A stretch of DNA of 64,000 nucleotides from Acanthosepion esculentum. Lineage: Eukaryota > Mollusca > Cephalopoda > Sepiida > Sepiidae. Every line of letters starts with the position of its first letter. Within the stretch, counting starts at the first letter, position 1. The notes below the pieces were generated by a model. That model searched no databases, was not told the origin of the DNA, and saw only the letters and a list, made by a program, of their open reading frames with translations. The stretch lies in contig OZ038517.1 of the NCBI GenBank assembly GCA_964036315.1, positions 52,528,235 to 52,592,234 on the forward strand, written 5' to 3'. The position numbers were made by a program, and so were the translations under genes. This document shows positions 43,260 to 55,135 of this stretch, piece after piece.

Positions 43260-44520
43260 ATAGCATGCCACGAAGAATTAAAAAGCTAAGTTGGGAGTTC
43301 GCAAATATAGAAATATTATAAATATAGAAATTAGAATTAGGATTTTAGAAAAAATGAAAACAATTCCTGTAAAATTTAATTATTCACTTACTGCATTTTT
43401 TAGTTTATGATTCAGAGCAAATTTTAAACAAAATAAAATACTGCTATAAAAGAAAAATGAAAGAGGAAAAATGATAAAATAAATTGATACTGTTCTTCGA
43501 TTACCTCCCCTTTGCTTTTTTGCCCGTTACAAATGTCATAAAATATTCTAAACGCCTCCAGGCATCATATATTATTATTTTTAACGCTACATAACATAGA
43601 GAGGTAATTCACAATTGTTAAATTATTCCCTACTTGGTCTTCCATACAAAATAGATAATCTAACTGGTGTGAAAATAAAAAAATTCTTTTGAAAATATTT
43701 CTGATCCGAAAATAGTACCAAAGTTTACATTTTATTTCTTCAAACACATTAAAACACATAAAAAAAATCTCTTTTGTCATCAACAACCTGAAAAATTTCC
43801 AAAATTGCACTGAAAAATTACAAGTAAATTCGTCAAAAATACATATTCATTGTAGATTTTTCTCCTGTTAAATTTGAAAGAAAATAATGTGTTTTATGAA
43901 ATAATGCAAACATCAACTCACAACAAAAATTACCTTTTTGTGTTTTATTGAATTATCTTTCTAAGTCTCCAGGACAATTTTCTGACTTGATATTAAAAAA
44001 ATTTCAATGAAATAATATCTTCAAGAATTTTTCTTTATAAAACTATATAAAACATATTTGTCATTATCGTCCAATTTTAGAAATATTCATGATGAATTTG
44101 TTGGGATTGCTATGTGTTTGAATTTGTTATCAGAAGGTTTTAATATTAAGATGGTTAGTTTACGAGCATGTTCACCATATTAATCCACAACAATATAGAA
44201 TATAGACATTCAAAACGAATCAATCACAAGGCAATTGAATAAAAAACAACGGTAATTAAGGTTTCAATAAAAACAACAGACATATACAATTAATATACAA
44301 TTAGAAAACTTGTGGTTTGACAATGCAAGAATTGACCATGTTGTTGCAGAGGGTGTGTGAAGATGTTAAGAGATATCAGAAGGTTTGAATGATCAGAAGG
44401 TTTAAAATTGTGCGTGTTCAATAATCTTCCATCCACAACAATTAATAAAAGACAAAAATAATGATTTAAAACATAACAATTGAATTTATTAAGTATTTGA
44501 TGTACATGCATGTGAACTGA
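43260..44520. other. AT-rich, no gene recognised
   Basis: A diverged direct repeat ('CAGAAGGTTT', 'ATCCACAACAAT') at 44130-44200 and 44380-44450; no coding motif. Confidence 0.45.
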
Positions 44521-44788
44521 AAAATTTAGACAGAGTTGTGTCCCTTAGACTTGGTAATATTTGTACCTAAGCTCATAACGAATAAGTTGATTATTAAATT
44601 GTAATTTAGAAGATTGTACTTGCGTAAGTCGATGTACAGTTATTTTACGTCTGACTGCATTAGTCAAGACGGGAGTTCTTTTAGAGTCACATTTTGGCGG
44701 CGTGTTGAGATGTACGAGTGATGTAGAGAAGTTAGGAAGTCGAGAAAAGCAGGAACCTGAAAGAGAGCGAGAATCACACATGTTGTGT

Positions 44789-45019
44789 TTATATATCTTC
44801 GCTGTATCACATGATAGGCTCGAATTGACTTGGCGCCTAAATTGATTCTGCGCGTGGGAGCGATCTGATTGGTCAAAGCTGACCAATCAGCAAGCTGGAT
44901 TTACGGTGATCGACCAATGGATGCTTGTTGATTACTTTGTTGGTAAAATCGTAACAAGAAGAATGCATTTCCCAGCGGAGGGTAAACTGGCTGTCGTGGA
45001 AGATTCCACAATATATAAA
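44789..45019. promoter_or_regulatory. divergent promoter-like region with CCAAT palindrome
   Basis: TGATTGGTCA and TGACCAATCA form a perfect 11-bp inverted repeat around AAGC (44865-44890). Another CCAAT lies near 44918. TATATAAA occurs on the minus strand at 44789-44796 and on the plus strand at 45012-45019. Two TATA boxes pointing outward from CCAAT sites suggest a bidirectional promoter, but no gene is identified on either side. Confidence 0.4.
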
Positions 45020-45421
45020 TTGGGTGTCTTATTGATTTACAGTTCACAATTGTTCATGTGTTGAAGAACTGGTCAAATAGAGTAAAATGAAAAATATTTC
45101 TTATACAGAAATTTGTGTAGTTTGTGTGCGCGATTAAAGTAGAGTATAAATGTCTTAATTATCTAGAGTTGTTTACCTTGGATTGTTCTGTATTTATCTT
45201 TTGTTAAATACAATTTCTATTTTAGTAGTGTGTAAGAACACTTTTCTTAGAACGTTGTAAGTGAATTTTGAGAGAATAATGTTGGTGTTTGAGTCAGCAG
45301 TTGACGCGCGAAAAGTTTCTTAAGTCAAAATAGTGACACGCGTGGATTCGTCTGGCATCTTTCTTAAGCTAAGTGACTGACTGGTGAATTGAGTCGAAAT
45401 GGTCCTTTTTATTTGTTTTGG

Positions 45422-45700
<279 letters not shown>

Positions 45701-45751
45701 AATCACTTATCACATATCAATAACTGGTCAAAATTAAATTCATCAGTTTTA

Positions 45752-46023
45752 TGGATGAGAGAGAGAGGAGGAATGGAGTTGTTGAGTATCGTTGCAAGAG
45801 AGAGAGAGAATAAGGGGAGAGTTGCAGAGTATGGTTGCAAGAGAGAAAGAGAAGGAGAAGAAGAGTTACAGAGTTGGTTGGAAGAAAAAGAGAGAGACCA
45901 AGAATAGAAGAAGATTTGCAGAGTGTGGTTGCAAGGGAGTGAGAGAGAGAAGAGGAGCAGAATTGCAGAGTGTGGTTGCAAGAGAGAGAAGAGAAGGAGA
46001 TTTGCACAGTGTGGTTGAAATAG

Positions 46024-46057
<34 letters not shown>

Positions 46058-46290
46058 AGAAGAAGAAGAAGAAGAAGAAGAAGAAGAAGAAGAAGAAGAA
46101 GAAGAAGAAGAAGAAGAGTTGCAGAGTGTGGTTAGAAGTGAGAGAGAGAGAGAGAGAGATGAGAGGAGTTGCAGTGTGTGGCTGGAAGAGGGAGAGAGAG
46201 AGAAGAGGAGAAGATTTGCAGAGTGTGGATGGAGGAGAAAGAAAGAATGAGGAGGAGAGTTGCAGCATGTCGTTGGAAGAGTGAGATGGA
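45752..46290 (+). repeat. purine-rich minisatellite
   Basis: Units built as GTTGCAGAGTGTGGTTGCAA plus a variable (GA)n/(GAA)n stretch, 40-90 bp each, about 10 copies; (GAA)n at 46051-46115. Confidence 0.85.
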
Positions 46291-46515
46291 GGAGGAGAAT
46301 CACCTGAATAAGCCCGGAGTGTACAACGGCCGAAACACCGTAACTACGGCAACGAAGATGAGGACAACAGTCCAAAAAATGTAAATAGTGTAAATAATTT
46401 CAATACCTCATCTAAGAAATATAGACAGATCCTGAAAAAGGACGCAGCATACAACGGCTGAAACAACGTAAATATGGCAACGAACACGAGGGCAACAGTC
46501 CGAACAATGTAAATA
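46290..46515 (+). mobile_element. duplicated retroelement 3' UTR-like piece
   Basis: 'TACAACGGCCGAAACACCGT' (46322) recurs as 'TACAACGGCTGAAACAACGT' (46452), each followed by GGCAACGAA and GGACAACAGTCC-like bases. The style fits Penelope-like 3' UTRs, but no coding part is attached. Confidence 0.45.
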
Positions 46516-46519
46516 GTTT

Positions 46520-47940
46520 ATGTTTGAAATAGTTTATGTTTAAAAATTACACACAATTATAAAAAGTCTTTGGTTTTTTAGTTTAACGGCATATCAACTC
46601 CTCATGGGTAATTTAATGCCGAAATTTTATTTTCTCAGGAGCACTTTTACAAAAAATATTACTGGTATTTTTTTTTCAAAATCTATTGCTGGTACTATCT
46701 TCATTTTCTTTTTTATAAAAAATGTATTGCTGGTAATATTTTTTATTCCTTACAAAAATTGTAATATTTTTCTTTGTTTTTTTTTTTGGGTGTATTTCTG
46801 GTAACATTTGTTTTCCTTACAAAAATGTATTGCAGGTAATTCCTTTACTATGATAATGAATTTCTAATACAAAAATGCGTTTTTTATTTCTTTTACTTTC
46901 ATAGTGTTTGGTGTGTTAACTTTTTTCCCCTAGCTGTGATCCTAAGAGGTGCTATCACGCCGCGTCAGACTGGACCTTGGAACAACAGCAATTAAAAGGT
47001 GGTTCCATGCTCCTTAAAACCTCCTGATCAGACTCCTTGCTGCCGGATGTAGTTTATCGTCATACCCAGCACGAACAAGTCTTTGTAAAAACGTCACTTG
47101 TTTAACGAAAATTGGTTGTAACGCGGCAAAACGAATGAAACATAACTAGCGTGAATGGAATGCAACCCAGATGTGAGTAACATGATAGTGTGCGTGTTCA
47201 TTTTGAAATTTACCGTTAGTTGATTAGTTAGTAATAGGAATTAATAAGACAGCTTAATATAAATATAAATCCTATGGAACTCTCCTTTTATTCTGTTCAT
47301 TCCCCCAGGATGGGGAGTGGGTAGTTAGTAGTTTGCATACGTTACTATCCTTATGTGTTTTCAGGACAGAACGGTCGATGAATTCGGGATATTTATTCAG
47401 AATGTGCACCTTAAGATGTTCGTCGAAATTACAATTGATTGCGATCAGATGTTCTGTAACTACCATTAATGTCAGATGTTCTGAAAGACATCATACCACT
47501 GACCATTAATTATTATCCGAAATTCCAAAATCCGAAAGGTTTTCAGGTTCTGACATGACTTACCACAAATGGAAAACTTCAGAAAGCACTGGGAAGTTTC
47601 TTAGGCCATGTGCAGCCATTGGAAGAGACCTCTGGGTCGGCTTTCCCCAGCCCAGCTATGTAGCCTACTTTGGCGCCAGTTTTTTTGTTACCGATTGTCA
47701 CAGCAACACGGTCGTTCATGGATTACTTAGGATTTTCGTGCCCAGTAAAGATATTATTTAAAATGTTAAGAAATCCTGCATTTATATATTTTGTGAGTAG
47801 TGATCATGTTTTTTGTACACGTACAGAAAGTACAAAACATTTTTACGTGGGATCTTAATTTCACCACTTAAAAATCCGTGTGAGTATTACAAGCCTAACG
47901 TTATTTTACCTGTATCTGTATGCAAGGAAAATTCATTAAA
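46520..47940. other. no gene recognised
   Basis: 46600-46870 repeats a 'TACAAAAATG.ATTGCTGGTA' phrase about four times at uneven spacing. No firm coding region. Confidence 0.4.
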
Positions 47941-47944
47941 TGTT

Positions 47945-47969
47945 ATATAAAACTACCATCAGGGTATTT

Positions 47970-48015
<46 letters not shown>

Positions 48016-48033
48016 CTACCTTCAGGGTATATG

Positions 48034-48100
<67 letters not shown>

Positions 48101-48241
48101 CTACCTTCAGGGTATATATATATATATATTAAAAACGACTGACAATGTGCTTTTATTTAGTTTTTTAAAAAACTAAATAAAAGCACCTTGTCAGTCGTTT
48201 TTAATGAAATGTGCTTGAAAGAAGGATTGCTGCCTAAATAC

Positions 48242-48303
<62 letters not shown>

Positions 48304-48324
48304 AAAACTACCTTCAGGCTATAT

Positions 48325-48362
<38 letters not shown>

Positions 48363-48385
48363 GTAAAACTACTTTCAGGGTATAT

Positions 48386-48461
<76 letters not shown>

Positions 48462-48480
48462 CTACCTTCAAGTTTCGTAT
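47945..48480. repeat. (TA)n alternating with 'ACTACCTTCAGGGTATATG'
   Basis: Six copies of the 20-nt phrase separated by TA tracts, with a palindrome in the middle. Confidence 0.9.
48128..48208. repeat. ~76-bp palindrome
   Basis: 'TTAAAAACGACTGACAATGT', GCTTTTATTTAGTTTTTT then its reverse complement with no spacer; one mismatch (AATGTGC/GCACCTT side). Same family as 35900. Confidence 0.92.
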
Positions 48481-48483
48481 ATC

Positions 48484-50095
48484 ATGATTATGTACAATTT
48501 CCCCCTTAGAACTGAGGCACTATTGAGCGAGTTGCACATAACCCCGTCGTTAGTATTGGACAACATCTCTAAATTAGACCCCCACAAGGCTGATGTGCTC
48601 ACGGCCATAACTGAAGTTGTTTACCAAGTATTTCACAATAACAGAGAAATTCGTGCCGTGGCTCTAGATATCTCTAAAACGTTTGATAGCGTTTGGCATG
48701 CCGGCCTTGTTCGTAATCTTCAAGTATACGGAATTCTAGATCGATTATTAGACTTAATACGATAATTCCTGTCAAACCGTGTAATGAAGGTGGTCTTTAA
48801 CGGATTCTCCTCCAGTTCTTTTCCCACGAACGCATGTATTCCCCAGGGCTCTATCCCTACTGTTATGGCCTGTTAGGGACCAGAAAGGAAGACACGAAAA
48901 GAAGAAGGTAGGTTGAACAAGTGTATTGAAATAACAGAACATATATACAAAATAAGTGTTATTAGTCAGCAGAGAGAAGTGTTTGTCCGAACTGTCAGGT
49001 TACACTGCGTTCCGACTGCCTCCTTATGAAGTCTCGCAGGTTAGTATTTATGAAGGAGGAAGAGTTCATTCTAATGTAGATAGGTCACCATAACACCTAC
49101 TCTGTTCCTTATCTTCATTAACGATCTTCCCGATGGTCTCAGTTCCCAAGTAGACATCTATGCAGACGACACTACTATTTTCACCTGTCTCAAAAGCAAA
49201 TCTGTTATCGCTGACAAATCTAACCTGGCCGTTAGTCTCGATCAAGACCAATCGGTTGTGGACTGGTGCAGGAATTGGCTGGTTAACTTTAATGCCTCTA
49301 AAACAAAACTGCTCTCTATTAACCACCAGAGAGAACCCTCCCTGCCTTCCATTAGAATGTCTGATGCTCATCTCTACGAGTGCACCTCTTTGTGACTGCT
49401 TGGTCTCACGCTGTCCACTGAACTGAGATGGAACTAATACATTGAATCAATAGCTTCATCTACCGCAAGGAAAGTTGGTTCCCGGGGTCGCGCCAGAAAG
49501 TTCTTCTCGCCCGAGTCCATCCTTCAAATCTATGAATCAACCATTCGCCCTTGCATGGAATACTGCTGCCATATATGGTCTGGAGCCCCCGCTGTTCGAC
49601 AAAATTCAGAGACGGATATGCAAGGTGATTGGCCCTGATCTGGCATCTCGTCTTCAGTTGCTCTCTCATAGACGTGCCGTCGCTTCCCTCTGTCTTTTCT
49701 ACAAATAATTTCACGGTAACTGCTCCGACGAGCTACTTTCACTGCTTCCCGGACTGCATGAATTTAAACGTGCCACTAGGCCAGCATCTCGGTCCCACCC
49801 TTTCACTGTCGAAACGGTTAAATGTAGCCGTCTCTTCTATTCCAATAGCTTCGTGTCTCGCACCTCCCGTCTGTGGAATTCCCTTCCTATTACTTGTTTC
49901 CCTGTTAGCTATAATCGCCAACTATTCAAATGTAATGTCAATCGACATCTCCAGATGCCTTGATCTAATTCCCCGTCCTTCTCTTCATCCTTTTCTCTAT
50001 CACGCCTCTTTACTCTTGCTCCCACTCTATAACCCCTTGCGTGCTAATGACATCCCGCCTTGCTTGGGGTGAAATGCTTAAAAAAAAGAAAAGAA
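48484..50095 (+). pseudogene. LINE ORF2 fragment split by an LTR
   Basis: 'SLVLDNISKLDPHKA' is joined in frame to DVLTAITEVVYQVF, so about 500-600 bp of the fingers are missing. Then VALDISKTFDSVWHAGL (motif A), TNACIPQGSIPT (B), [LTR], LFLIFINDLPDGLSSQVDIY with YADDTTIF (C), TARKVGSRGRARKFFSPESI and RPCMEYCCHIWSGAPAV. The 3' tail at 50063-50090 is CTTGCTTGGGGTGAAATGCT + A-run. Few stops, so relatively young. Confidence 0.88.
48861..49095. mobile_element. 235-bp solo LTR (or TRIM) with 5-bp target duplication
   Basis: Begins TGTTATGG and ends CCATAACA; CCTAC lies on both sides (48856-48860, 49096-49100). TG...CA ends plus a 5-bp duplication are the LTR-retrotransposon signature. Removing it plus one CCTAC restores the LINE frame SIPTLFLIFIN. 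Not similar to the 543-bp LTR. Confidence 0.85.
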
Positions 50096-50221
50096 AAGAA
50101 CATCAGTTTTAGGCAATATTTGAAACTTTATCTGTTCGAAGGACGAGTCACAATACAGTGAAAACAGTTTTTGGTTAACAAATGGCTGATGCAATTAGAA
50201 TTTTTAAAAAATAGTCATATC

Positions 50222-50470
50222 GTATTTATTTATCTATTTTCCTCTACTTGCTTGCCTGAATATTCGAGAAATCCCATTAATGACAAATTTGCACTCTTCT
50301 GCAGGACTGCTGTACGTGGCCAAGTTGGTTAAGGTGTACCGGGCTTAACAATGGCTTGACCTGCCCTGAGGGACGCATGTTCATTTCCCGACGAAGACTG
50401 CAATTTTTTCTTTTTCTTTCTGGGATTTCTCGAACATTCAGGCCGGTAGACGAAAATAAATATACTGTTT
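50222..50470. mobile_element. inverted-repeat element enclosing a second tRNA-like sequence
   Basis: GCCTGAATATTCGAGAAATC (50254) pairs with GATTTCTCGAACATTCAGGC (50424). The arms extend outward more weakly for about 30 bp. The core arm is the same sequence as in the element at 15187-15624. Confidence 0.65.
50311..50397 (+). pseudogene. tRNA-like sequence, Ser/Leu type
   Basis: A box TGGCCAAGTTGG followed by TTAAGG as in long-variable-arm tRNAs; weak B box GTTCATTTCCC. Stems are degenerate. Confidence 0.5.
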
Positions 50471-50542
50471 AATGAATAAACGGTGCGGCTACTCAAATAC
50501 AAGTATCCACTAAAAAAACAACCTAACCTCCTAATATTTCAA

Positions 50543-50547
<5 letters not shown>

Positions 50548-50618
<71 letters not shown>
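50548..50618. repeat. (TA)n microsatellite
   Basis: TA run about 80 bp after the element at 50222. Confidence 0.97.
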
Positions 50619-50619
<1 letters not shown>

Positions 50620-50621
<2 letters not shown>

Positions 50622-51355
50622 AAATCCAACCCACATTTTGTTATAAAAATTATCACCGTATGATTTGTATTTACGAAGATATTTTAAAATTAAAAATTCG
50701 TAATAATTGCATTAGAATTCATTCGAAATTCTCAGAATAAAAAAGTAAAAACTGATAATTTCGAAACGCTATATGTATTTTTAAAATTTCTATTCTCTTG
50801 AATTTATTTCCATATCTACAGTAAATAAAAGCGTAACTTAAAAAAGAAAAATGAATATTAAAACAACAAAGTAAATTTAAAAGAAGAATATTAAATATTC
50901 GAAACAAAAACAGAACAGAATAAATTCCCGTAGATATTTCGGGCGGAATTTTCAGTAGCTTTAATAGAATCAGATCTTCTTCCACGAATATATAAGTGAT
51001 AATTTTCGATATTTTTAATTACCTATTTTTAATAACAGGTCTACTTTAAATACACGCATCTTGTTTTTTTTCTTTATGCCGTAAGTATATTATTATCTAT
51101 CTATCTCTACATATATAAAGGGCAGTTGTGTGTGTGTGTGTTAGTGACTTATTAATATTTTTCGGCCATCTTATGGAAGATAATTTTTTTAATTCAATCT
51201 TTTAAAAAATAAACTTCATTGTTTTTCTGGTGGTTAATTTACTGTGTAACACCCGCGCTCAGTTCGAATGAAAAATTTCCCGAATATTTACATTTATGTG
51301 TAATTGTACATGGTCCATTTGAATCTGGCTTGATAAATTTGATAAAATCTATTTA
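50620..51355. other. AT-rich; no gene
   Basis: 'CATATATAAAGGGCAGTTG' + (TG)n at 51110-51142 is a phrase common at the start of invertebrate dispersed elements; no firm assignment. Confidence 0.35.
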
Positions 51356-51359
51356 CGCC

Positions 51360-51895
51360 TGTAGTGGACCGGCCGTGTGAGAATGGAAGAAGTAGAGAAG
51401 ATGAATTATCTCTGGATTAAGACTTCGATGGCCGGTCCAGCCACATAAAAATGTTGGACTTTAATGGAGTCCAAAGAAACAAACAAGACCGATATATATG
51501 TATGCGAACAAATATATATTAACAAACAGGTTAAAACACGAATTTACAAATACATCACTTAAAACATGAATAAAGCGTTAGTGTCTGTATGGAAAGTTAT
51601 TGTGTTGTGGTTGAATTGAAATGTCCGTACGGTTGTGAATTTTGTTTTAGCGTATTCCCTGAAAATGGGAAACGCTGGTTGTGTGTGAGAGTTCACATAC
51701 TGGAGATGTTAAGAAAAGGTTTTTGTACCTCGCACCACGTGCGATGTTGCCGGCCGGTTGTCGGCCTCAAGAGAGGCAAGTTTGGCCGCACGTGGGCGAA
51801 GCCGTGGAAAGAGAGACAGAGGCGAAAGGTCAGCCCGTATTTATACTCCCGGGAGAGAGAGAGACCCCTGGTGAAGCGTTAAGAAAATGAAGGGG
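51360..51895 (+). mobile_element. LTR, partner of 40884-41426
   Basis: Starts TGTAGTGGACCGG, ends GCTAACTGTGACA. Internal landmarks AACAAGACCGATATATATG, GGGAAACGCTGG, TATTTATACTCC and GGGAGAGAGAGACCCCTGG are in the same order as the partner. No gag or pol recognised downstream. Confidence 0.7.
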
Positions 51896-51899
51896 TGCT

Positions 51900-53135
51900 A
51901 ACTGTGACAATACCTCCCTCTGGATTAAAAGTGAGAAAAAAACGAACTTTTAACATGTGAAAAGTTTTAAATATTGTTCTTGTGTGCTGAAAAGAAAATG
52001 TGTCTGTTGTTGCGATGCGTGCTTCGACGAAATGTGCTTTGTATTTCTCTAGTGAGTCAGAGAAATGTCGGTAGTATTCTGCTTTTGTTCTTTTGTCCAA
52101 TGCTCCACGTGGAGTTGGGTTTGTCGTCCCGTCAACCTGTTTGCTGTCCTCGTCGTACTTTTGCTTGAAAAATGAGGTTGTTTTGGGGATGCGAGTAGAA
52201 AATTTTGCGCCCATGATTTAAGCAGCGTTGTGTGAAGGATGAGGTTGTTTGTTTGCGTTGCTGGGCTGGTCGTAGTTGTTTGAAAGAGGAGTTTGAGCTG
52301 ATGTAGTATATCTACCGAGTGTCGAATGAAAGTTGGGAAAATTTGCTGTTATTGACGGTAGAATATCGTTCACGCAAAATTCTTAAGTCTTTCGAATTGC
52401 ATCGTTGCGGGGTGAGAAAGGACAGTGAGTCGCCTTTGTGAGATGGGGTTCACACTTTTTCTATTTCAGTTCAGAAGAGGGTTGAATTTAGTTTTTAAAA
52501 AATTGTTCTCTGCTGGGTGAAGTTGAGGTCAAGCGTTGCCGAGAGAAAGAAAAGGTCAAGCAAATATAGACCAGTAGAAAGAAAGGGTTGTAACGGCTTG
52601 CTTGTAGTAGTAATTGTTATTACCACGTGGTGTAAGAAAATTCCTTTTTTTGCGTGTAGGAGAAAGTTGTTTTGTAGACATGTCGTCTGAATTAAAGTTT
52701 TTTTGTTGATAGTTCCGCGTGCGTAGAATAGAAATGTTTTTCAGTATTGGTGTTATATATTTCTCTCATTTGAAAGGTTTGTATCAGAATTTGTTCGTAC
52801 ACACATATCGTCCCGTGTGCGTGTTCATAATCACGTTGGGTAGTCACCATTTGTTGCGGGGCCGTCAAGCAGGTGCTATCAACCCCGCAAACAGTAAAAT
52901 TTATATTGGAAAATACGATCGAAGCAAGGATAACAAAAGCGAGGGTTTAAAGTCAAAGCCAAATTTTATTCAACAATTTGGCAAAAGTATGTACAGGTAT
53001 TGTGTCGCTATGAAGTCGGGGAGAGCCAACCGAAAGATCGTCTTGTTTTAGGGCAGCGGACCAGACAGTGCTGAGGGAACCTGCTCGTTCTTAGGTTGAC
53101 GGTCACCAGGGATGCAGCTTGGTAGTATCCAGACG
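51900..53135. other. no gene recognised
   Basis: GT-rich on the plus strand, unlike its AT-rich surroundings; could be LTR-element interior or UTR, but no domain is visible. Confidence 0.4.
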
Positions 53136-53139
53136 CATA

Positions 53140-53480
53140 GACTATGTGGTCAGGTAGTCCTGAAAAGGACTATTGCATAAACATGTGGTTAGGTAGTCCT
53201 GAAAAGGACTATTGCATAAACATGTGGTCAGGTAGTCTTGAAAAGGACTATTGCATGTGGACAGGTAGTCCTGAAAAGGACTATTGCATAAACATGTGGT
53301 CAGGTAGTCCTGAAAAGGGCTATTGCATAAACGTGTGGTCAGGTAGTCCTGAAAAGGGCTATTGCATAAACGTGTAACCAGGTAGTCCTGAAAAGGACTA
53401 TTGCATAAACGTGTAATCAGGTAGTCCTGAAAAGGACTATGGCATAAACGTGTAATCGTTAGCCCTGAAAAGTGCTATCG
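53140..53480 (+). repeat. 39-bp minisatellite with a hairpin in each unit
   Basis: About 9 units of CATGTGGTCAGGTAGTCCTG plus AAAAGGACTATTGCATAAA; one unit is short by about 12 bp (53253). AGTCCT-GAAA-AGGACT can form a 6-bp stem with a GAAA loop. Confidence 0.93.
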
Positions 53481-53924
53481 CATAAGAATGTATGCGGACT
53501 GCTGCTGCTGGTGGCGCTGCTGGACTCGGTCTGGCTGATGGCTGCTGCTGCTGCTTCTGCTTGTGGTCAGCGGTGAGGGGAGCGTGGCGCTCTGAAACCC
53601 GGATCCAAGAATATTTGGTGGAAGAAAATCGGCCGTGTTTATGTCGGCCGGGGTCAGCATCGTAGCTTGGCTAACAATGGCTTTTAGTTATTGACTAAAA
53701 ATGACCTTCCACTTTTGAATGTACACATGGGTTTCATTTAGGTCCCATGTGTATATGAATTAGTTTCTGGTCATTATTTTTAGTTGTGGATGTTATGTTT
53801 TGTTTTTGTATTTTTGTGTTTTGATGTCTGAAAACGCTGAGTCACTGGAACTTAATGGCATTTGTTCCGTTTTCCGTGGTGACGCTTTCAGACGTTTGAG
53901 TAGCCGGCAGTAACTTCCGGCCGG

Positions 53925-54900
53925 GTGCGATACGCCTGCCTCAAACACAAATCTAGTGATACTGACAAAGTTAACCTGGCAGTTCGATTAGAAAAGGACC
54001 TGAAATGGATGGTTAACTTTACCACCTCTAAAACAAAACTGCTCTCTATTAATCACCACAGGGATCCATCCCTGCATCCCATAAGACTTCTCGAGAACTC
54101 CTCTCTGCGGCTGCTCCGTCTCACGCTGTCCGCTGATCTGAGATGGAAGAAATACATCGAGTCAATTGCATCATCCACCGCAAGGAAAGTTGGCTCCCTG
54201 TGCCGAGCCCGGAAATTTTTCTCCCCGGAATCGATCCTCCAAATCTATAAATTGACCATTCGCCCTTGCATGGAGTATTGCTGCCATATATGGTCTGGAG
54301 CCCCTGCTGTTTGCCCCAGGGTTCTTGATAAGATCCAGAGACGGATATGCAATGTAATTGGCCCTGATCTGTCATCTCGTCTGCAGTCGCTCTCTCACAG
54401 ACGCGACGTTGCCTCGCCCTGTCTGTTTTACAAATACTTTCACAATTGCTCCGATAAGCTGCTTTCGCTGGTTCCTAGGCCTCATGAATTTAAATGTCCT
54501 ACGAGGTTGGCATCCCGTTCCCACCCCTTCACCGTTGAAACTGTTAGATGTAGACGACTCTTCTACTCCAATAGCTTCATGTCTCGCACATCTCGCCTGT
54601 GGAACTCCCTTCCTTATTCCTGTTTCCCTGACAAATACAATCTCCAACTATTTAAGTGTAACGTCAATCGACATCTCCAGTTGCCTTGATCTATCCACTT
54701 CCCTTCTCCACATCCTTTCCCCTTTCATTCCTATCTGCTCTCGCTCCAAAACTTCTGTAACCCCCTTGCCTTGATCGATCCATTATCTTTCTCCACATCC
54801 TCTCCTTTACCACTCCTATCTGCTCTTCCTCCAAACCTTCTGTAACCCCTTGCGTGCTAGTGGCTTCCAGCCTTGCTTGGGGTGATAAGCTTAAAAAAAT
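53925..54900 (+). pseudogene. LINE ORF2 C-terminal part, best preserved copy
   Basis: Open frame of 254 codons to 54689. Reads TSKTKLLSINHHRDPSLHP, LTLSADLRWKKYIESIASS, TARKVGSLCRARKFFSPESI, RPCMEYCCHIWSGAPAVCP, VLDKIQRRICNVIGPDLSSR, LSHRRDVASPCLFYKYF, FMSRTSRLWNSLPYSCFPDK and YNLQLFKCNVNRHLQ. It is the thumb and C-terminal region of a CR1/Jockey-like reverse transcriptase, cut off upstream of the YADD motif by 5' truncation near 53930. The 3' UTR shows a local duplication ('CCTTGATC.ATCCA' twice), then the tail CTTGCTTGGGGTGATAAGCT + A-run at 54873-54900. Confidence 0.9.
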
Positions 54901-55039
54901 AAATCTACCGTTTTGGAGTTATCGTCGTTGGCGCAGCCATTACGGTCGTTGTTTGCATACATTGTAAAATGTAAATACACATTGGTGGTTAGATTTCTTA
55001 AGATTGTTGTTTTTATTCCCCTCCCCTGCAGAGATAAAA

Positions 55040-55135
55040 AAATGTACATATGTGGACTAGTTAGGACTCCATAGAGACTGAGGTATTATGGTGGATGCAG
55101 TAAGAATGGTAAGTAAGAATGTGTTGTTTTGGTGT
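55040..55135 (+). repeat. dispersed repeat (inverted partner 62210-62305)
   Basis: GACTAGTTAGGACTCCATAG, 'GAGGTATTATGGTGGATGC' and 'AGTAAGAATGGTAAGTAAGA' match the reverse strand at 62210-62305. Confidence 0.8.

Noticed and set aside
44545..44886. 113-codon minus-strand ORF as a gene
   Set aside because: It starts within the CCAAT palindrome, i.e. upstream of the predicted TATA box, and has no recognisable motif.
45717..46375. Ser/Leu-rich minus-strand ORFs of 169 and 183 codons
   Set aside because: Translations of the purine-rich minisatellite.
51879..52214. 111-codon minus-strand ORF as gag
   Set aside because: No gag motif, wrong strand relative to the LTR at 51360, and no repeat partner to test it.
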